NCBI GenBank assembly: GCA_900074885.1
Contig: FJUW01000027.1
Location: 186,001 to 250,000 of the forward strand
Reading direction: 5' to 3'
From: Rhynchosporium graminicola
Lineage: Eukaryota > Ascomycota > Leotiomycetes > Helotiales > Ploettnerulaceae
DNA: 64,000 nucleotides
The position numbers and the translations under genes were made by a program. Under the pieces are notes generated by a model, which was not told the DNA's origin, searched no databases, and saw only the letters and a program-made list of their open reading frames with translations. Position 1 is the stretch's first letter, and the number at the start of each line of letters is the position of its first letter. Positions 45,627 through 58,645 of this stretch are shown here, in pieces.

Positions 45627-48600
45627 ATGTCAGACAAAATGGCATTCCTTCTCTTTGGGGACCAGTCACTGGGAGTCCATTCGTTCTTAGCCGACTTCTA
45701 TCGCGATGGAACCCCCAGTATATTGACACTTTCGTTCTTAGACCAAGTCGGGGCCGCTCTTCGCTTTGAGGTAGACCACATGTCATCGATCGAACGACAA
45801 ATGGTCCCTCACTTCTCAAGCATCAAAGACCTGAGCGAAAAGTACCATGTCAGAAAAATCAAAAACTCGGCGGTGGATAGTGCTCTACTGTGTATCACGC
45901 AATTAGCACATTATATTGAGTAAGTCCATCAAGCCTCCGAAGTCTTCGCGTCCTAACGAATTTCAGTCGTGCCGAGAAAATTCATGAAGATGCCACAAGA
46001 CCAGAAGAAACATGTCTCGTGGGGTTATGCACTGGATTATTCGCAGCCGCCGCAATCGCATCTTCTCCATCTTTATCAACCCTAGTTCCCATCGCCGTGC
46101 AGCTGGCCCTGATGGCATTCCGCGCTGGAGCCCATGTTGCAGCATTAGCCGAACGTCTGCACAAGGACTCCGATTCTTCAGAGACCTGGACTTATGTCCT
46201 GCCGGCAATCACCGAAATGGAAACAATATCAATTATCGATCTCTTCCATGATCAAGTCGTGAGTAGAACGTATCCAAAACCCGATGTCGTCTAACATTTG
46301 CAGGGTGTCCCCTCAGCCAATCATGTATATATCAGCGCAATTACCAGCAATTCGATTGCGATCAGTGGGCCACCCACCAGCCTGGAATCTCTCTTCAGGT
46401 TTCACAGTTTCGATGAGAAGCCAGTTCCGATCCCTGTTCACGGTCCTTATCATGCACCTCATCTTCATTCAGCTGTCGATGCAGACAAGATCCTGCGGCT
46501 TAGAGATCCACAAGTACAGAAAGTCCTTGGAGATGCAAAACCGAGAAATCCTATCATGTCCTCTAGAACAGGGGCATGGTACTCGGAAGAAACTTCGATT
46601 TCCCTACTTCAAGCTGTGCTTCGAGACATCCTCACCGAGCCTCTTCAATTTCAAAAAGTCGTTCATGGCTGTGTAATGAAGGCGCAAGCTTACCAAGGCC
46701 CCAAGTGTCTAGTAATTCCTTTTGGCCCTACAGAGGCTGGTACCAGTCTGGCAACAACCCTCAAAGCACAAACTGATCTCGATATTATTCTCAGACGAGC
46801 CCCAGCATCTGCAAGACTGCCGAGTCCCACCTCCAGTAATTTCGCCAATGGATCGAACGGAAGATGTAAACTCGCTATTGTTGGCATGGCAGGAAGATTT
46901 CCCGATGCCGCCAGCCATGAGAAGCTCTGGGAACTCCTTGAAAAGGGCCTTGATGTCCACAGAGAGGTCCCCAAAGATCGTTTCGACGCAAGAACACACA
47001 CAGACCCTACGGGCAAAACGAGAAATACAAGTCATACGCCTTACGGATGCTGGATTGAGAACCCAGGTCTCTTCGATCCTAGATTCTTCAATATGTCGCC
47101 GCGTGAAGCGTTCCAAACCGATCCCATGCAGAGACTTTCGCTCGTGACAGCATTCGAAGCGTTGGAGATGGCTGGCTACGTCCCAAACCGCACTCGATCT
47201 ACGCAACTGGATCGTATTGGTACCTTCTATGGGCAGACTAGCGACGACTGGAGAGAGATCAATGCTGCTCAAGACGTTGATACATACTTCATCACTGGAG
47301 GTGTACGAGCGTTCGGCCCGGGTAGAATCAACTACCACTTTGGATTTTCGGGACCTTCTTTCAGCATCGACACTGCCTGTTCGTCGAGTGCCGCGGCCAT
47401 ACAACTTGCTTGCACTTCGTTATGGGCAAACGATTGCGATACAGCGATTGTTGGTGGTGTCTCATGTATGACCAACTCCGATATTTTCGCGGGTCTGAGT
47501 CGAGGACAATTTCTTTCGAAAACAGGACCTTGCGCAACTTTCGATAATGATGCCGACGGGTACTGCAGAGCCGATGCAGTTGGTACTGTCATAGTTAAGA
47601 GGCTAGAAGACGCTCTAGCTGATAAGGACAATGTCCTCGCGGTAATCCTTGGTACGGCTACAAACCACTCGGCCGATGCGATCTCCATCACGCATCCCCA
47701 TGGTGGTACTCAAGAGATCCTCTACCGAAGCATTCTTGCAACAGCTGGTGTCGATCCTCTTGACATTGACTATGTTGAGATGCATGGTACCGGAACGCAG
47801 GCAGGAGACGGAACCGAGATGCGATCAGTCACCAATGTTTTCGCTCCAACTGATCGCAAGCGAACAGCTGAACAGCCATTGTACCTCGGAGCCGTGAAAG
47901 CGAACGTGGGACATGGTGAAGCAGCTTCTGGTGTTACGGCACTTATAAAAGTGCTGCTTATGCTGCAAAAGAACGCCATCCCTCCTCATGTTGGCATCAA
48001 GAACACTATCAACAAAGGGTTCCCATCAGATCTTGCTGAGCGCAATGTTCATATCGCTTTCCACAAGACGCCTCTCCGGAAAAGGACGAATGCGCCACGT
48101 CGCATTTTCGTCAACAACTTCAGTGCTGCTGGCGGCAATACAGGACTGCTTCTTGAGGAAGCTCCAGCCTTGAAGCGAGCTGTTATGGACCCTCGATCTA
48201 CACATGTGATCACTGTCACTGCAAAGTCCAAGTCTGCAATGCTAAGGAATGCCGAACGTTTGATAGGTTACCTCGCTCAGAATTCTACCACTTCACTTGC
48301 CGATCTGGCTTATACAACTACTGCTCGCCGGATCCAGCACAACTGGAGGATGTCCATCACTACCGCGGACATTGGCGAAGTTCAAGCTCTACTCGGCTCA
48401 AAGCTTCACGAAAATTTTGTTCCTGTATTGCCAGCGCCTCCGAAGGTTGCCTTCCTTTTCACAGGCCAAGGATCTCACTATCCTGCCATGGGCATGGAAC
48501 TATACAACACTAGCACACTTTTTAAAGACACCATTGACGAGTTTGACAAGATTGCCATCATACACGGATTCCCCTCATTTATTCCATTGGTAGATGGTAG

Positions 48601-51600
48601 TGCAGTTGATATCCAGACTTTGTCGCCCGTTGTTGTGCAGATTGGAATTGTTTGTCTCGAAATGGCAATGGCTAGACTCTGGGACTCCTGGGGTATTAAG
48701 CCCTCCGTTGTTCTCGGCCACAGCCTCGGAGAGTATGCCGCGCTCAATATCTCCGGTATCCTATCAGCGAGCGATACTATCTTCCTGGTCGGCACTAGAG
48801 CTCAATTACTTGTTCAAAGGTGTACACCTGGCACCCATGTTATGGTCGCTGTCCAAGGCTCTCTTGCTTCCGTGAAAGAGGCGCTCAATAAGCGAGACAT
48901 CAACATCGCTTGCATGAATAGCAGCCGCGAAACAGTTTTGAGTGGAGAAGCTGCTGAGATGGCCGAGGTTGCGGACTCACTGACGAATTCCGGTTTCAAG
49001 TGCACTCAGCTCAAGGTTCCATTCGCTTTCCATTCAGCTCAAATTGATCCGATCCTTGATGACTTCCAAAGAGCCGCGGAATCGGTCAAATTTGGCAGAG
49101 AGACGATTCCACTCATCTCATCCGTCCTTGGCAGAATGCTCAATGAGCCTGAAGCAATTGATGCGGTATACCTGCGCAATCATGCACGCAACCCAGTCAA
49201 CTTTGTTGGCGGCCTTCAATCTGCTCAGATTGCTGGAGCCGCTGATGACAAGACCGTTTGGATGGAAGTTGGACCTCATCCTGTCTGCTTAAATATGGTT
49301 AAGGCAACGCTCGATATCCCAACCATTATCGCACCTTCGCTTCGAAGGTCGGAGTGCGCATACAAAACAATCAGCAACAGTCTATGCACGATGCATACTG
49401 CCGGTCTGAACGTGGATTGGAACGAGTATCACCGAGACTTCAACGATTCGGTCCACTTACTCGACATCCCTACTTACTCGTTTGATGACAAGAATTATTG
49501 GATTCAATACGAAGGAGACTGGTGTTTGACTAAGGGCAATGGTGCGAAGCTTGCACCACTCCTCGAGGACATCAAGCCTAAGTTCTCCACCACTTCGGTC
49601 CAAAATATCATCAGCGAATTCATCAAGGACGATATAGCCGTCGTGAGTGCTGAATCGAACTTGGCTGAGCCAGCCCTCAAAGGCGTTGTTACGGGACATC
49701 AAGTCAACGGCACGATGCTATGCCCTTCTTCACTTTACGCAGACATGGCCATCACGCTTTGCGAGTATGCATATAAGCTTGTTCGACCAGATGCTATCGA
49801 CCTCGGTGTCAATGTCAGCAATATGAAGGTTGTAAAGCCACTCATTGCACGACCTGACGGCGCTAGTCAGATCCTGAGAATGATCGCAACTGTGGATGTT
49901 GTCGCTGGAAAAGCAGATCTCATATTCTCTACTGGACTGGACAAGGACAAGGTTGAGCATGGCACTTGCGAAATCATCTTCGGCAACACGAAAGACTACC
50001 TCGCTGAGTGGCAACGCACATCTTACTTGATCCAGTCTCGTGTCGACTGGCTTAAGGAGGCTGAGCAAGACGGCCGAGCTCACAAGATTGGTCGCGGACT
50101 GGCTTACAAGCTTTTCGCTGCTCTTGTGGACTACAACCCGAGGTATCGTGGCATGGAAGAAGTCATTCTGCACAGCGAGAATTTCGAGGCCACCTCCAAG
50201 GTCAAATTCCAGACAACAGAGAAAGATGGCAACTTCATCTTCAGCCCCTACTGGATCGATTCACTTGCTCACATCTCAGGCTTCATTGTCAACGGCTCCG
50301 ATGCTGTCGACTCTCGTGAAAACGTCTACATTTCTCATGGATGGGAGTCTTTGAGAATTGCCGAGCCACTTTCTCAGAAGAAGACCTACCGAGCTTATGT
50401 TAGGATGCAGCCAGAAGAAGGCAAGGTCCTAGCTGGTGATGTGTATATTTTTGATGGAGACAGGATCGTAGCAATGGTCGGCTGCTTGAAGTTCCAATGC
50501 ATTCCTCGAAAGGTCCTGAACATGTTCCTGCCCCCCACTGGAGGAGTCAAGACCATCGTAGCGAAGCCCATACAAGCAGCCACCAAAACTGCACCAGCAA
50601 AGCAGGTAAAGACGGCGCAAGTCACGCTAGCCAACATTGCTACCGTCAACAAGAAATTGATTTCTGTTTGCGCCAGGGCTTTGGACATCCTCGCTGCTGA
50701 GGTGGGCGTCGGTATCGACGAGCTTGTGGATAACATTGGCTTCACAGATTTGGGTGTCGATTCATTGATGTCACTCACGGTCAGTGGAAGGATGAGAGAG
50801 GAGCTTGAAATTGATGTTCATTCGCATGACTTCAATGATCATCCGACAATCGGATCGTTCAAGGCATTCCTAAGCAAATTTGAGACTGCTCTTATTCCCA
50901 GCTCCGACTCAAGCGACACTTCCATCGAGGACAAATCAACACCAGATTTGGTCGACGACTCGAATGTCACGACGCCTTTGGACGATACCCCAGTCGAAGA
51001 AAACAAAGATGAAAGTCTTGGCAATATAATCCGAACTACAATTGCTGAGGAGATGGGGGTCGATATCGAGGAGATTGCTGATACAGTCGAGCTATCTACC
51101 CTGGGTATGGATTCACTAATGAGTCTATCAATTCTCGGCCGTCTCCGAGAGAAGACCGACATGTCTCTACCTGCCGATCTACTCACAGTCAATCAATCAA
51201 TCCGCGACATCAAGCGAAGCTTAAACATTGGTGAACCAGCAAAACGTATCGTATCCGTGTCTGTCTCGAAACGTATTGAGTCCAGCGCTAGATCGATTAT
51301 TCCACCTCAACGTTTCGCTACTTCAGTCCTGCTCCAAGGAAATTCAAGGAGAGCAACTAAGACCTTGTGGATGATTCCGGATGGAGGTGGATCTGCAACT
51401 TCGTACGTCGACATCCCGGATCTTTCGCCCGACATTGCTGTCTTCGGCCTGAACTCTCCTTACATGAAGGTTCCGGAAGAGTACAAATGCGGTGTTATTG
51501 GTATGGCAGAAGCTTTCATCACAGAAATGAAGAGACGTCAACCTACCGGACCTTACATCCTTGCCGGATGGAGCGCCGGCGGTGTGATTGCTTTCGAAGC

Positions 51601-52151
51601 TGTGAATCAGCTTACTAAAGCTGGTGAATTTGTTGAGAAGCTCATCCTCATCGACTCACCGTGTCCGGACATAATCGAGCCCCTGCCATCATCCTTGCAT
51701 CGATGGTTCGCATCTATCGGTCTCTTAGGAGACGGAGACGACTCAAAGCTCCCTTCGTGGCTTTTACCTCATTTTGCAGCGTCGGTCAATGCACTTTCGA
51801 ATTACACGCCTGAGATTATCAATCCCGAGAAGAGCCCACACGTTACCGCTATCTGGTGTGAAGATGGAGTCTGCAAGCTGCCATCAGATCCTCGACCAGA
51901 TCCCTTCCCTTACGGTCACGCCCAATTCCTGCTTGACAATCGTACAGACTTTGGTCCCAATATCTGGGATAAGTATCTTAATCCTGCGAAATTTGCTTGC
52001 AAGCACGTACCCGGAAACCATTTCTCGATGATGAAAAAGCCATATGTGAGTACAACCTGAACCTACCCTCTCTTGTCGTACCGTGCTAATGATGAACCAG
52101 GTTAGCGAGGTAGGAAGAATAATAATACACGCGATGAATGCGATAGTGTAA
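45627..52151 (+). CDS. Non-reducing polyketide synthase, SAT-KS-AT-PT-ACP-ACP-TE
   Basis: Four exons (45627-45919, 45967-46258, 46304-52045, 52101-52151) encode about 2125 aa; introns of 47, 45 and 55 nt all show CTAAC/CTAAT branch sites. The SAT domain has GLCTG (Cys about 119). KS has DTACSSS (Cys about 554), the later HGTGTQAGDG and NVGHGEAASG histidines. AT has GHSLGEY (Ser about 1002). The product-template domain has GHQVNG (His about 1327) and YWIDSLAHISG (Asp about 1514). Two carrier domains carry LGVDSL (Ser about 1682) and LGMDSL (Ser about 1799). The TE/Claisen cyclase has GWSAGG (Ser about 1952) and GNHFSMM (His about 2101), completed by the last 16-residue exon. All catalytic residues are present. 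Domain order and motifs such as SPREAFQTDPMQRL and TFYGQTSDDWREINAAQD place it in the wA/PksP/T4HN-synthase clade making naphthopyrones or tetrahydroxynaphthalene; which one is not decidable by eye. Confidence 0.95.
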
Positions 52152-54324
52152 TGGACTGGCTATTGTTAGTGCAACGGATGTGGGCTTTTGACAATGGGTA
52201 GTGGGTTCTTCTTTGGGTTTTCATAAGTGGTTTGGTGTTTGTTGATGTTCGGGTGTAAGACAAGGGTGTCGGCCAGAATGTTTATTGATGATTTTCCCAT
52301 ACGTCTTGAGCTGCAATGTAATTACAAATGCAACGTTGATTATACTCCAGACCCAGTATTTGATTCATGCAGCTTTGAGCTTCCATGCCATGACTCCCTG
52401 TTCGGGATCACATATACGAGGTGAGTCGATATCAAACCGGATTGAAAGACCAATACCAGGAGTAGATTTCTGTTTCCCATGGTTGAATCCCATGTGCTCG
52501 CGGGTGCGGGATGATTTGTCCGACCCGATCTCGCATTTGAGATAAATGATTTGCTTTTTCGCTTGGAAACTTGGCGATTCTGCCGTTTGTGAGACGATAC
52601 TTTGATCTTGGAATTAATACACGGTATTCTGAGCTACCGCAAATGTGGATAGACCATGTGATTGCGTGGATTGTTACTCGGTGCCCGGTGTAATGTAGTG
52701 CTTCACGCCTTCCCGCGCCTCGTGAAGTCACTCCACTCTATACATTGCGCAGCCGCCCGTCTCCAGTGCGGTTGTAACACAATCTAGGTGGGTTCAAGTT
52801 CTCTTATTCCCACATAAGTAGAATATACTTGGCAGTTACTTGCAGTGCTGCATCGATTGCTGCGAGACTTTCGAACGCCTCAATTAGTGATAAGGATCGT
52901 ACCGATGAGTGGTCCTCACAGCTGGCTGAGATGCATATTTATACCTTGCTAAGTCTTATCTATCAGATGTGCAAGTGACTCGAGACCACTAGCCCCCCAC
53001 CACTACCTTGAAAACAAATGAAACTATGGCCAATGCCTTAATGTTCTTGATCAATACTCTTTCTCGTCTCACCATGCAGGAGCCCTCTTTCCAATTCGAG
53101 TACCATATACCTGGATACGCGAGAGAAGTGAAGTAGCTGAAGACTGGAACTTTCTTGCACCACAGGACTGGTGCATCACATCTTCGTTGCGAGTACGAGC
53201 AAAACAAATCATGTCAGATCCTATCTACTCACGGAGAACAGTAGAGTTGAGGCTATCAAAGACGTGACATCAAGACCTCGTTTTGGTAAGTGACAATCAG
53301 CCTCACTAGCGACTAGCTCCTCAGGGTTTCGGTGCTCAATATTGAAACTACCACTGACTTCATCCAGTAGTGGGGATTGCCGAACAATCTCACTAAGATG
53401 AGGAGCAATATGGCAGTCTAGACATACTGCGGACGAAAAGATAACCCCAACCCCACATTACATGCATTACATCCAGTCATTCAACGATGGAAGCTGACAG
53501 CTGCGTGTGCTGACAACCTCGCATATTGCTGCCACGAAACAGTCTATGTATCGTCAGGTTACTTGACAATTTCCCTTGGCCTCTCGGACGTCCGACTTCC
53601 ACATCTCGTAGAAATGGACAGCTGTGAAGTACTCTTAGTTCCGAGCTGCGTTATTATGGTGGTTGGAAATACGAGCAAGCAATTGATAGCATATCATCTT
53701 ATCGTCGATATCATAATCATGCCATGTAATGTTAGCTCATTATGCTGTACGCTCCAGCATTTGCAAGCTGTACCTATTTGAGATAGCTCAACCCTACCGT
53801 CTCTGGGCACCATGTAGATGCAGAATCATGGATGTAAGGGTCCACACTTGAAGAGAAGTAACCTTTACCCAATCGTTTCTTTCCACAAAGCCTCCCTCCC
53901 TCAGCTAAGCGAACATGCGTGTAGTTATGCAAATACATTCTACTGCGGGAAGACTGTGTCTAGAATGATCATCAAGACGGCTTTTTATGTTCCCTTCGGA
54001 AATGTCAAAGCTGGTGATATTCCTTCATGATCCTTTCCTCCTGCACCCCTTTCACCATCTTGTTTCTCATCTGTACCCTTAGTCCTAGTGGTCCCTGATA
54101 TTTCAAGGAAATAATCGATTCTCCTTCAATATATAACACTCTTTTGCTTATATAGCATTTCTCATCGAGTATTTGAGCCACAGATTTAATCTCCGCCCCG
54201 AAAGCCCATCTTCATTCGGTTCTCTTCACAACATCACTTGCATCTCGTTCGGCTGGTGCACAGTTTCCGGTCAACCTTCCACAATTTCAAGCCATAAAAC
54301 TCAGTTTTCTCAACAGACCTCGGG
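52152..54324. other. Intergenic between synthase and regulator
   Basis: 2.2 kb without a supported gene. It should hold the synthase terminator and the promoter of the regulator. No TCG-N5-CGA site was noticed in the last 800 bp. Confidence 0.5.
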
Positions 54325-55518
54325 ATGTACGGCCCTTTCGAAAATGAACACTCGAAACCTCGATACTCAAAACTGCGAGCTTCTTGCGACACATGTTTCC
54401 TAGCGAAAGTCAAATGCAGCAAGGCACGCCCAATGTGCTCAAGATGTCTAGCATGTGGTGCTGATTGCAAGTACTCTCCTTCGTCTCGAGCAGGCAAACC
54501 TAAGTCCGATGGGAGTCACAGGCGTCAGTCAAAGGAACTATCCAGACAAGAGGAATATTTAGCTAGGTACACAACACCTTCGATGAGCAGCGATGTTGAG
54601 AGCTCAACACCGTACGGAATGGAGACAGATTGGTCGACAATCCTAGGATCTCCAGATCCATCGAGGCAGCATAGACTTTCGACGCCGTCTACAACTATTC
54701 CAGGGTTTGGGGATGGGCGTGGTTCGGAGCCGGACCCAGGAGCAAACCAAGATTTATTCGATACAGTTTTTTCCTGGTCGAATTCGCCTGAAACAGACGT
54801 CACATCTCCCTATAACAATAATAGCCCATATCAACATCACCACAACCATCGGCGAGCCGAGTCCCTGGCTGATCCGACACTGCAACCATCAATCGTTTCT
54901 TGGTACGATCACGCAGATTATACCCCATCTCCGCCCGGTCCAGCTTCAGAACATAATGTTTACTCATCTACTTCCGCACCCAGACCCACCACTTGTAACT
55001 GCTTCAATACATGCCTGTCAGCTCTTCAAGCTCTCCACGAATCCGATACAATCACTGCCACATCTCCATTCGATGTCATCTTGACCGTCAACCAGCGAGC
55101 AGTCGAGACATGCTCAACGATGATGAATTGTTCGATCTGCACTTCCAAGTCAGGCTCGAGCCTCCGCACCATGCTCCTGGGAACTATACTTGGACGTATC
55201 GTATCCATCTACCAGGACGCATCTAAGAACTACTTTGCGCTCACATCGAGCCAAGGAGGCGGTCAGAGCCAGCAGCTACCTCTCACTTTTGGTACTTATC
55301 GGGTCGCGAATGAGGACGTCCGGTGGCTTCAAATGGAGATTATTCTGCGGGATCTGAAAAAGTTAAAGGAGCTCTTCGCTAAGTTCCAAGAGACTACGAT
55401 GATGAGCGATTCAGAGGAGGATGTGGGTATGCATGGCGCCGTGAGCAATTACCTTTGTCAGAGTTTGGATCTGACTTTTGAATCATTGAGGAAACAGCGC
55501 AGTTTTAATATTGCGTAG
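54325..55518 (+). CDS. Zn2Cys6 transcription factor, AflR-like cluster regulator
   Basis: A single frame of 397 aa. The Zn(II)2Cys6 binuclear cluster lies at residues 21-48 (C-x2-C-x6-C-x6-C-x2-C-x6-[12 protein letters not shown], then [12 protein letters not shown]), followed by a basic linker [18 protein letters not shown]. The middle is Ser/Pro/His-rich ([14 protein letters not shown]) and probably disordered. The C-terminal part, from [19 protein letters not shown] to [11 protein letters not shown], matches the AflR-type regulatory domain, including a Cys pair (NCSIC) and the heptad-like [13 protein letters not shown]. AflR-type proteins act as pathway-specific activators in aromatic polyketide clusters. 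It lies 2.2 kb downstream of the synthase on the same strand, so control of that gene is the natural inference. The stop is TAG at 55516. Confidence 0.9.
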   Translation: MYGPFENEHSKPRYSKLRASCDTCFLAKVKCSKARPMCSRCLACGADCKYSPSSRAGKPKSDGSHRRQSKELSRQEEYLARYTTPSMSSDVESSTPYGMETDWSTILGSPDPSRQHRLSTPSTTIPGFGDGRGSEPDPGANQDLFDTVFSWSNSPETDVTSPYNNNSPYQHHHNHRRAESLADPTLQPSIVSWYDHADYTPSPPGPASEHNVYSSTSAPRPTTCNCFNTCLSALQALHESDTITATSPFDVILTVNQRAVETCSTMMNCSICTSKSGSSLRTMLLGTILGRIVSIYQDASKNYFALTSSQGGGQSQQLPLTFGTYRVANEDVRWLQMEIILRDLKKLKELFAKFQETTMMSDSEEDVGMHGAVSNYLCQSLDLTFESLRKQRSFNIA

Positions 55519-57741
55519 TTTGATTCGCTTGTCTGAAATTCTCATGTGGTTCTTGAGATGCCAACTCGTACTTTTGGTCCACGGCAGTCTACATACATGA
55601 CTCTCATTTCACGCTTGGGAAAACCTGCACCACATCAAAGCGAGTTGTACAGGGAGGAGACACGTGTGTACAGGCTTCTTGGCGGCGGTGACAACAAAGC
55701 TCTTCTCAGTTCTGCCGCATCCGGCAATTTGGAGTGGCTTTCTAGAAATAATAAACATGATGAGCAGACACTAGTACTCTTGTCTTGAAGATCTTTCCTC
55801 TTTGTTATTTTCACGCATGTGATATGCGTCTCCACCAAATCATATTTGAGCAAGGCCAACTGTAGGGCCCAATGCCGGATGGGGAACCAATTAACCGCCT
55901 TGCGCTGCCTAGCTTTACCAAATACAGCACCCTCGTTCTGCGGATCAGGGTTTCAAGACGGGACGGGTCACTGAGAATTGAACTCGGCACTCCTATGAAG
56001 ATCCGCCATCTCTTTTTTGAAGCCGTCCGTCATGAATAGCAGAACTTCTGAAAAGAGTCCACGATCTTATCGGGCAGTATTACAAAATTATAGTTGCCAT
56101 TTGTAGAAGTAAACAATCCCGAGATGAGTCAAGCATTGTCAAATAAGCCAAATAAACGTAATCCGGACCTGACGGCGCCCTGTAATTTGAGTCAAGGCTT
56201 TGTCCCCCATTCAGCTAATCACTTGCATATCAGCCCAAACCCTGCAAGCTTCGAACAGCACGCATGTCAAAAGGTGCACGACCGCCACATCTGGGGATAA
56301 TCGACGCAGCATCCGAACTTGAGACCTTGCTGAGTACGTCTTGTCATTGGCTATCACTGCTAGGGATAGTTGGACGCGAGATCGTTAGACTTCATATTGG
56401 GGAATACATGTTTTTTGTAGTTCTGTGTGGAACCTTTATACCAGTGGCTCATTCTGCACCTCCCAAGTTCATCAATCTTTAAGAGAAGTCTAAAAAGATC
56501 TACCGCTAAAATAGAGAGTGAAGATCATATTTACAGGGTCCAACATACCTGCCAGGGCTTACGAGCTCCACCGTCAGCTGCGACTTGAAACCTTGGGATA
56601 GCTGAAACGGTTAGATGACAGGCGCTCGTTGTAGTCCTAGCCTTTGACGATGGCTATTATCAAGAGAAGTGAAACTTTCGATAATTTGGTTAAACGGGAC
56701 CAGGCTTCTAGACTATTGAGATGGTAGACCTTACTGACTCAAGGTACATTTGTAGCACCACTCGATCTTATCTTCAAGCCCCAGCGACTTCCATCCATAA
56801 ATATGCTAAGACTACGGCTTCACACACAGTCGTTCACTTGGTCAGCCTCTTGCACATGTTCGTAAATGTGGCGAGCGTTTGAGTGGACCCAGCACATACG
56901 CGGCCGGACCAGCCCTGTAAACAAATAGCCGAATCGGATCGGCCTCGACTTCCCGATAGGCCTGAACACGAAGGACGGCATAAGCCAGGATTCCAATCCG
57001 GGCCGAACCTTTATGCTGTTGAGCGGATTTCCATCCGGATAGCTATCTAGTGGCAGTGTTTTTTCTGATCCTGCGCTCTGCTCGATGCGAATAGGATGAG
57101 TTTGTTTGGTGCGAAGTATAACATACATAAGGAAGGGTTTCACACACCCTCGAAAGCCGCACGGAATAGTCATGTGAGAGGACAAATTGATCTTGCTCAT
57201 AGCATAGGAAATTCCAAAGACAAAGAGGCCATGATGTTCTTTCATTTCGTGGCGCATATCCAGTTAATAGGTTGCCCGATAAACCGCTAGACACTGCTGC
57301 ATTTGAAAGCATGATTGATACCAGTCTTTCAGCTCTTGGAATTTACCTGTCGCCTAAAAATGCCTTTGTGGACCCTTCAGGAGCCCCTGTTGCCACCATG
57401 TAGACACCGACTCCGCCCGATCTGTACCCTCTACGAATTCAACACTTATACAGTCACGTGCGTCTGCCTGCCCCAAAACAAAATCGTACATACCCCTTCA
57501 CAACCACCAACAAGGGACAATTTCCCATGTAACTATTATAGATATACTGTAAGCAAGGATAATCCATCCTGTGTTGACTTCGCCCGTAACGTACCGTGTG
57601 GTGAGAGCTACCTATACTTTCACTCCTGTAGAGAGCTTGGTGAATTGGCGTCTATTTGTAAAAGTCTGGTCAGCGTTGAGTGCAGCTCGAGGGCTATTCT
57701 TAGGTCCTATCCAAGTGAGGGAAGTGCAATCAGCAGGGAAA
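55519..57741. other. Non-coding or decayed DNA downstream of the regulator
   Basis: Several frames of 60-150 codons exist on both strands (56820-57257 minus, 57315-57764 plus) without recognisable domains. None has convincing start, intron or motif support. Confidence 0.4.
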
Positions 57742-58645
57742 GGTACTCGGCGGCTTACTATTGATCCATTCGCTGCCAGGGCTGACGAACAAGGCGACGG
57801 CTTTCGCGAGATCAGATGCCAAACAACACCCTTCCAACAGTGTGTGGCTAGCAAAGCTAGTCTCTGTGATAAGTTTTGGCTCCCTAGATCACCTAAAGTT
57901 ACGTAGTACTAAGCGTTTTCATATAAACTTGTATCTTTAATGCCACCTAGAGAATAGTGCTCACTGTGATGCCGTTTCTCGCCGCAATCTGTAGAGGGGA
58001 ACCTGCTGAATCCTTCTACTCATACGTTGCTGCCTAGTACAACGTATGATAATGGATTCCGTTCAAAGTCGGAGCCGCAGAAGAAATAAGGATAATCCTG
58101 CCACCACTTTCGCAACATTTGAGTCTTACATCGAGAATTCAGATATGCAATCATCAGCTATGTCTCTATGGTGTTGGCTACTCATTGTTAAGCAACAAAG
58201 AATTCGCAGAGACGGTTGATATTACAGGTGTAGTCACTTCGGCAGGCGTCACATCCCTCCCCCCAGCGAGTTTGTGAGTAGTCTGTAAGCTCCCTGTCGA
58301 GTGATTAAGCAACAAAAAAATCCTTTCGAATCAATCCAAAGCCCAAAGTGTGCCTCTTCACGCACTTTCTATTCCAAAATTTGAGCTGACAGGACGTCAA
58401 AATCGATACGTCCGAAGTGAGTGCATGCGTCGTCGAAAAGTTCGATAGTTTCTTCCTGCTTGCAGAAATTGGCTCGCAGAGCTAGAGCTTTATTGCCGCC
58501 CTTGTTGATTTCTGTCAACACATCGTCGGCTTTTGCAGTCTTTTGGGCATAGTTGACAACGATCGAGACTCCTGGAGCACCAAGTTCAAATTCATGCTCA
58601 ATTTTCTTCCTATTCCTCTTCTTGATTCCGTGATAAGAGCCAACT
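57742..58645 (-). pseudogene. Decayed short-chain dehydrogenase/reductase (SDR) gene
   Basis: The minus strand keeps the whole order of a classical SDR, but in broken frames. Near 58640-58560: LALITESRRGIGRKIEHEFE (the TGxxxGIG dinucleotide site, first Gly lost). Then ASVVVNY-like PGVSIVVNYAQKT and NKALALRANFCKQEETIELF with ACTHFGRID (to about 58395). Near 58100-57960: LKCCESGGRIILISSAAPTL and GIHYHTLY followed by TAG where YxxxK continues, another TAG, then ARNGITVSTIL and a third TAG. Near 57810-57745: DLAKAVALFVSPGSEWINSK, the C-terminal SDR motif. In-frame stops and frame changes show a dead gene. The subfamily (naphthol reductase, versicolorin reductase or generic ketoreductase) cannot be told. 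It lies 5.6-6.5 kb downstream of the polyketide synthase. Confidence 0.75.

Noticed and set aside
46690..47404. Long minus-strand frames over the synthase
   Set aside because: They are antisense shadows of the KS coding region.
45627..52151. Naming the synthase as a specific T4HN or YWA1 synthase
   Set aside because: Both share this domain order and motifs; phylogeny is needed to decide.
55930..56005. GAGTTCAATTCTC on the minus strand, tRNA-like T-arm
   Set aside because: No complementary acceptor stem or anticodon arm at the right distance.
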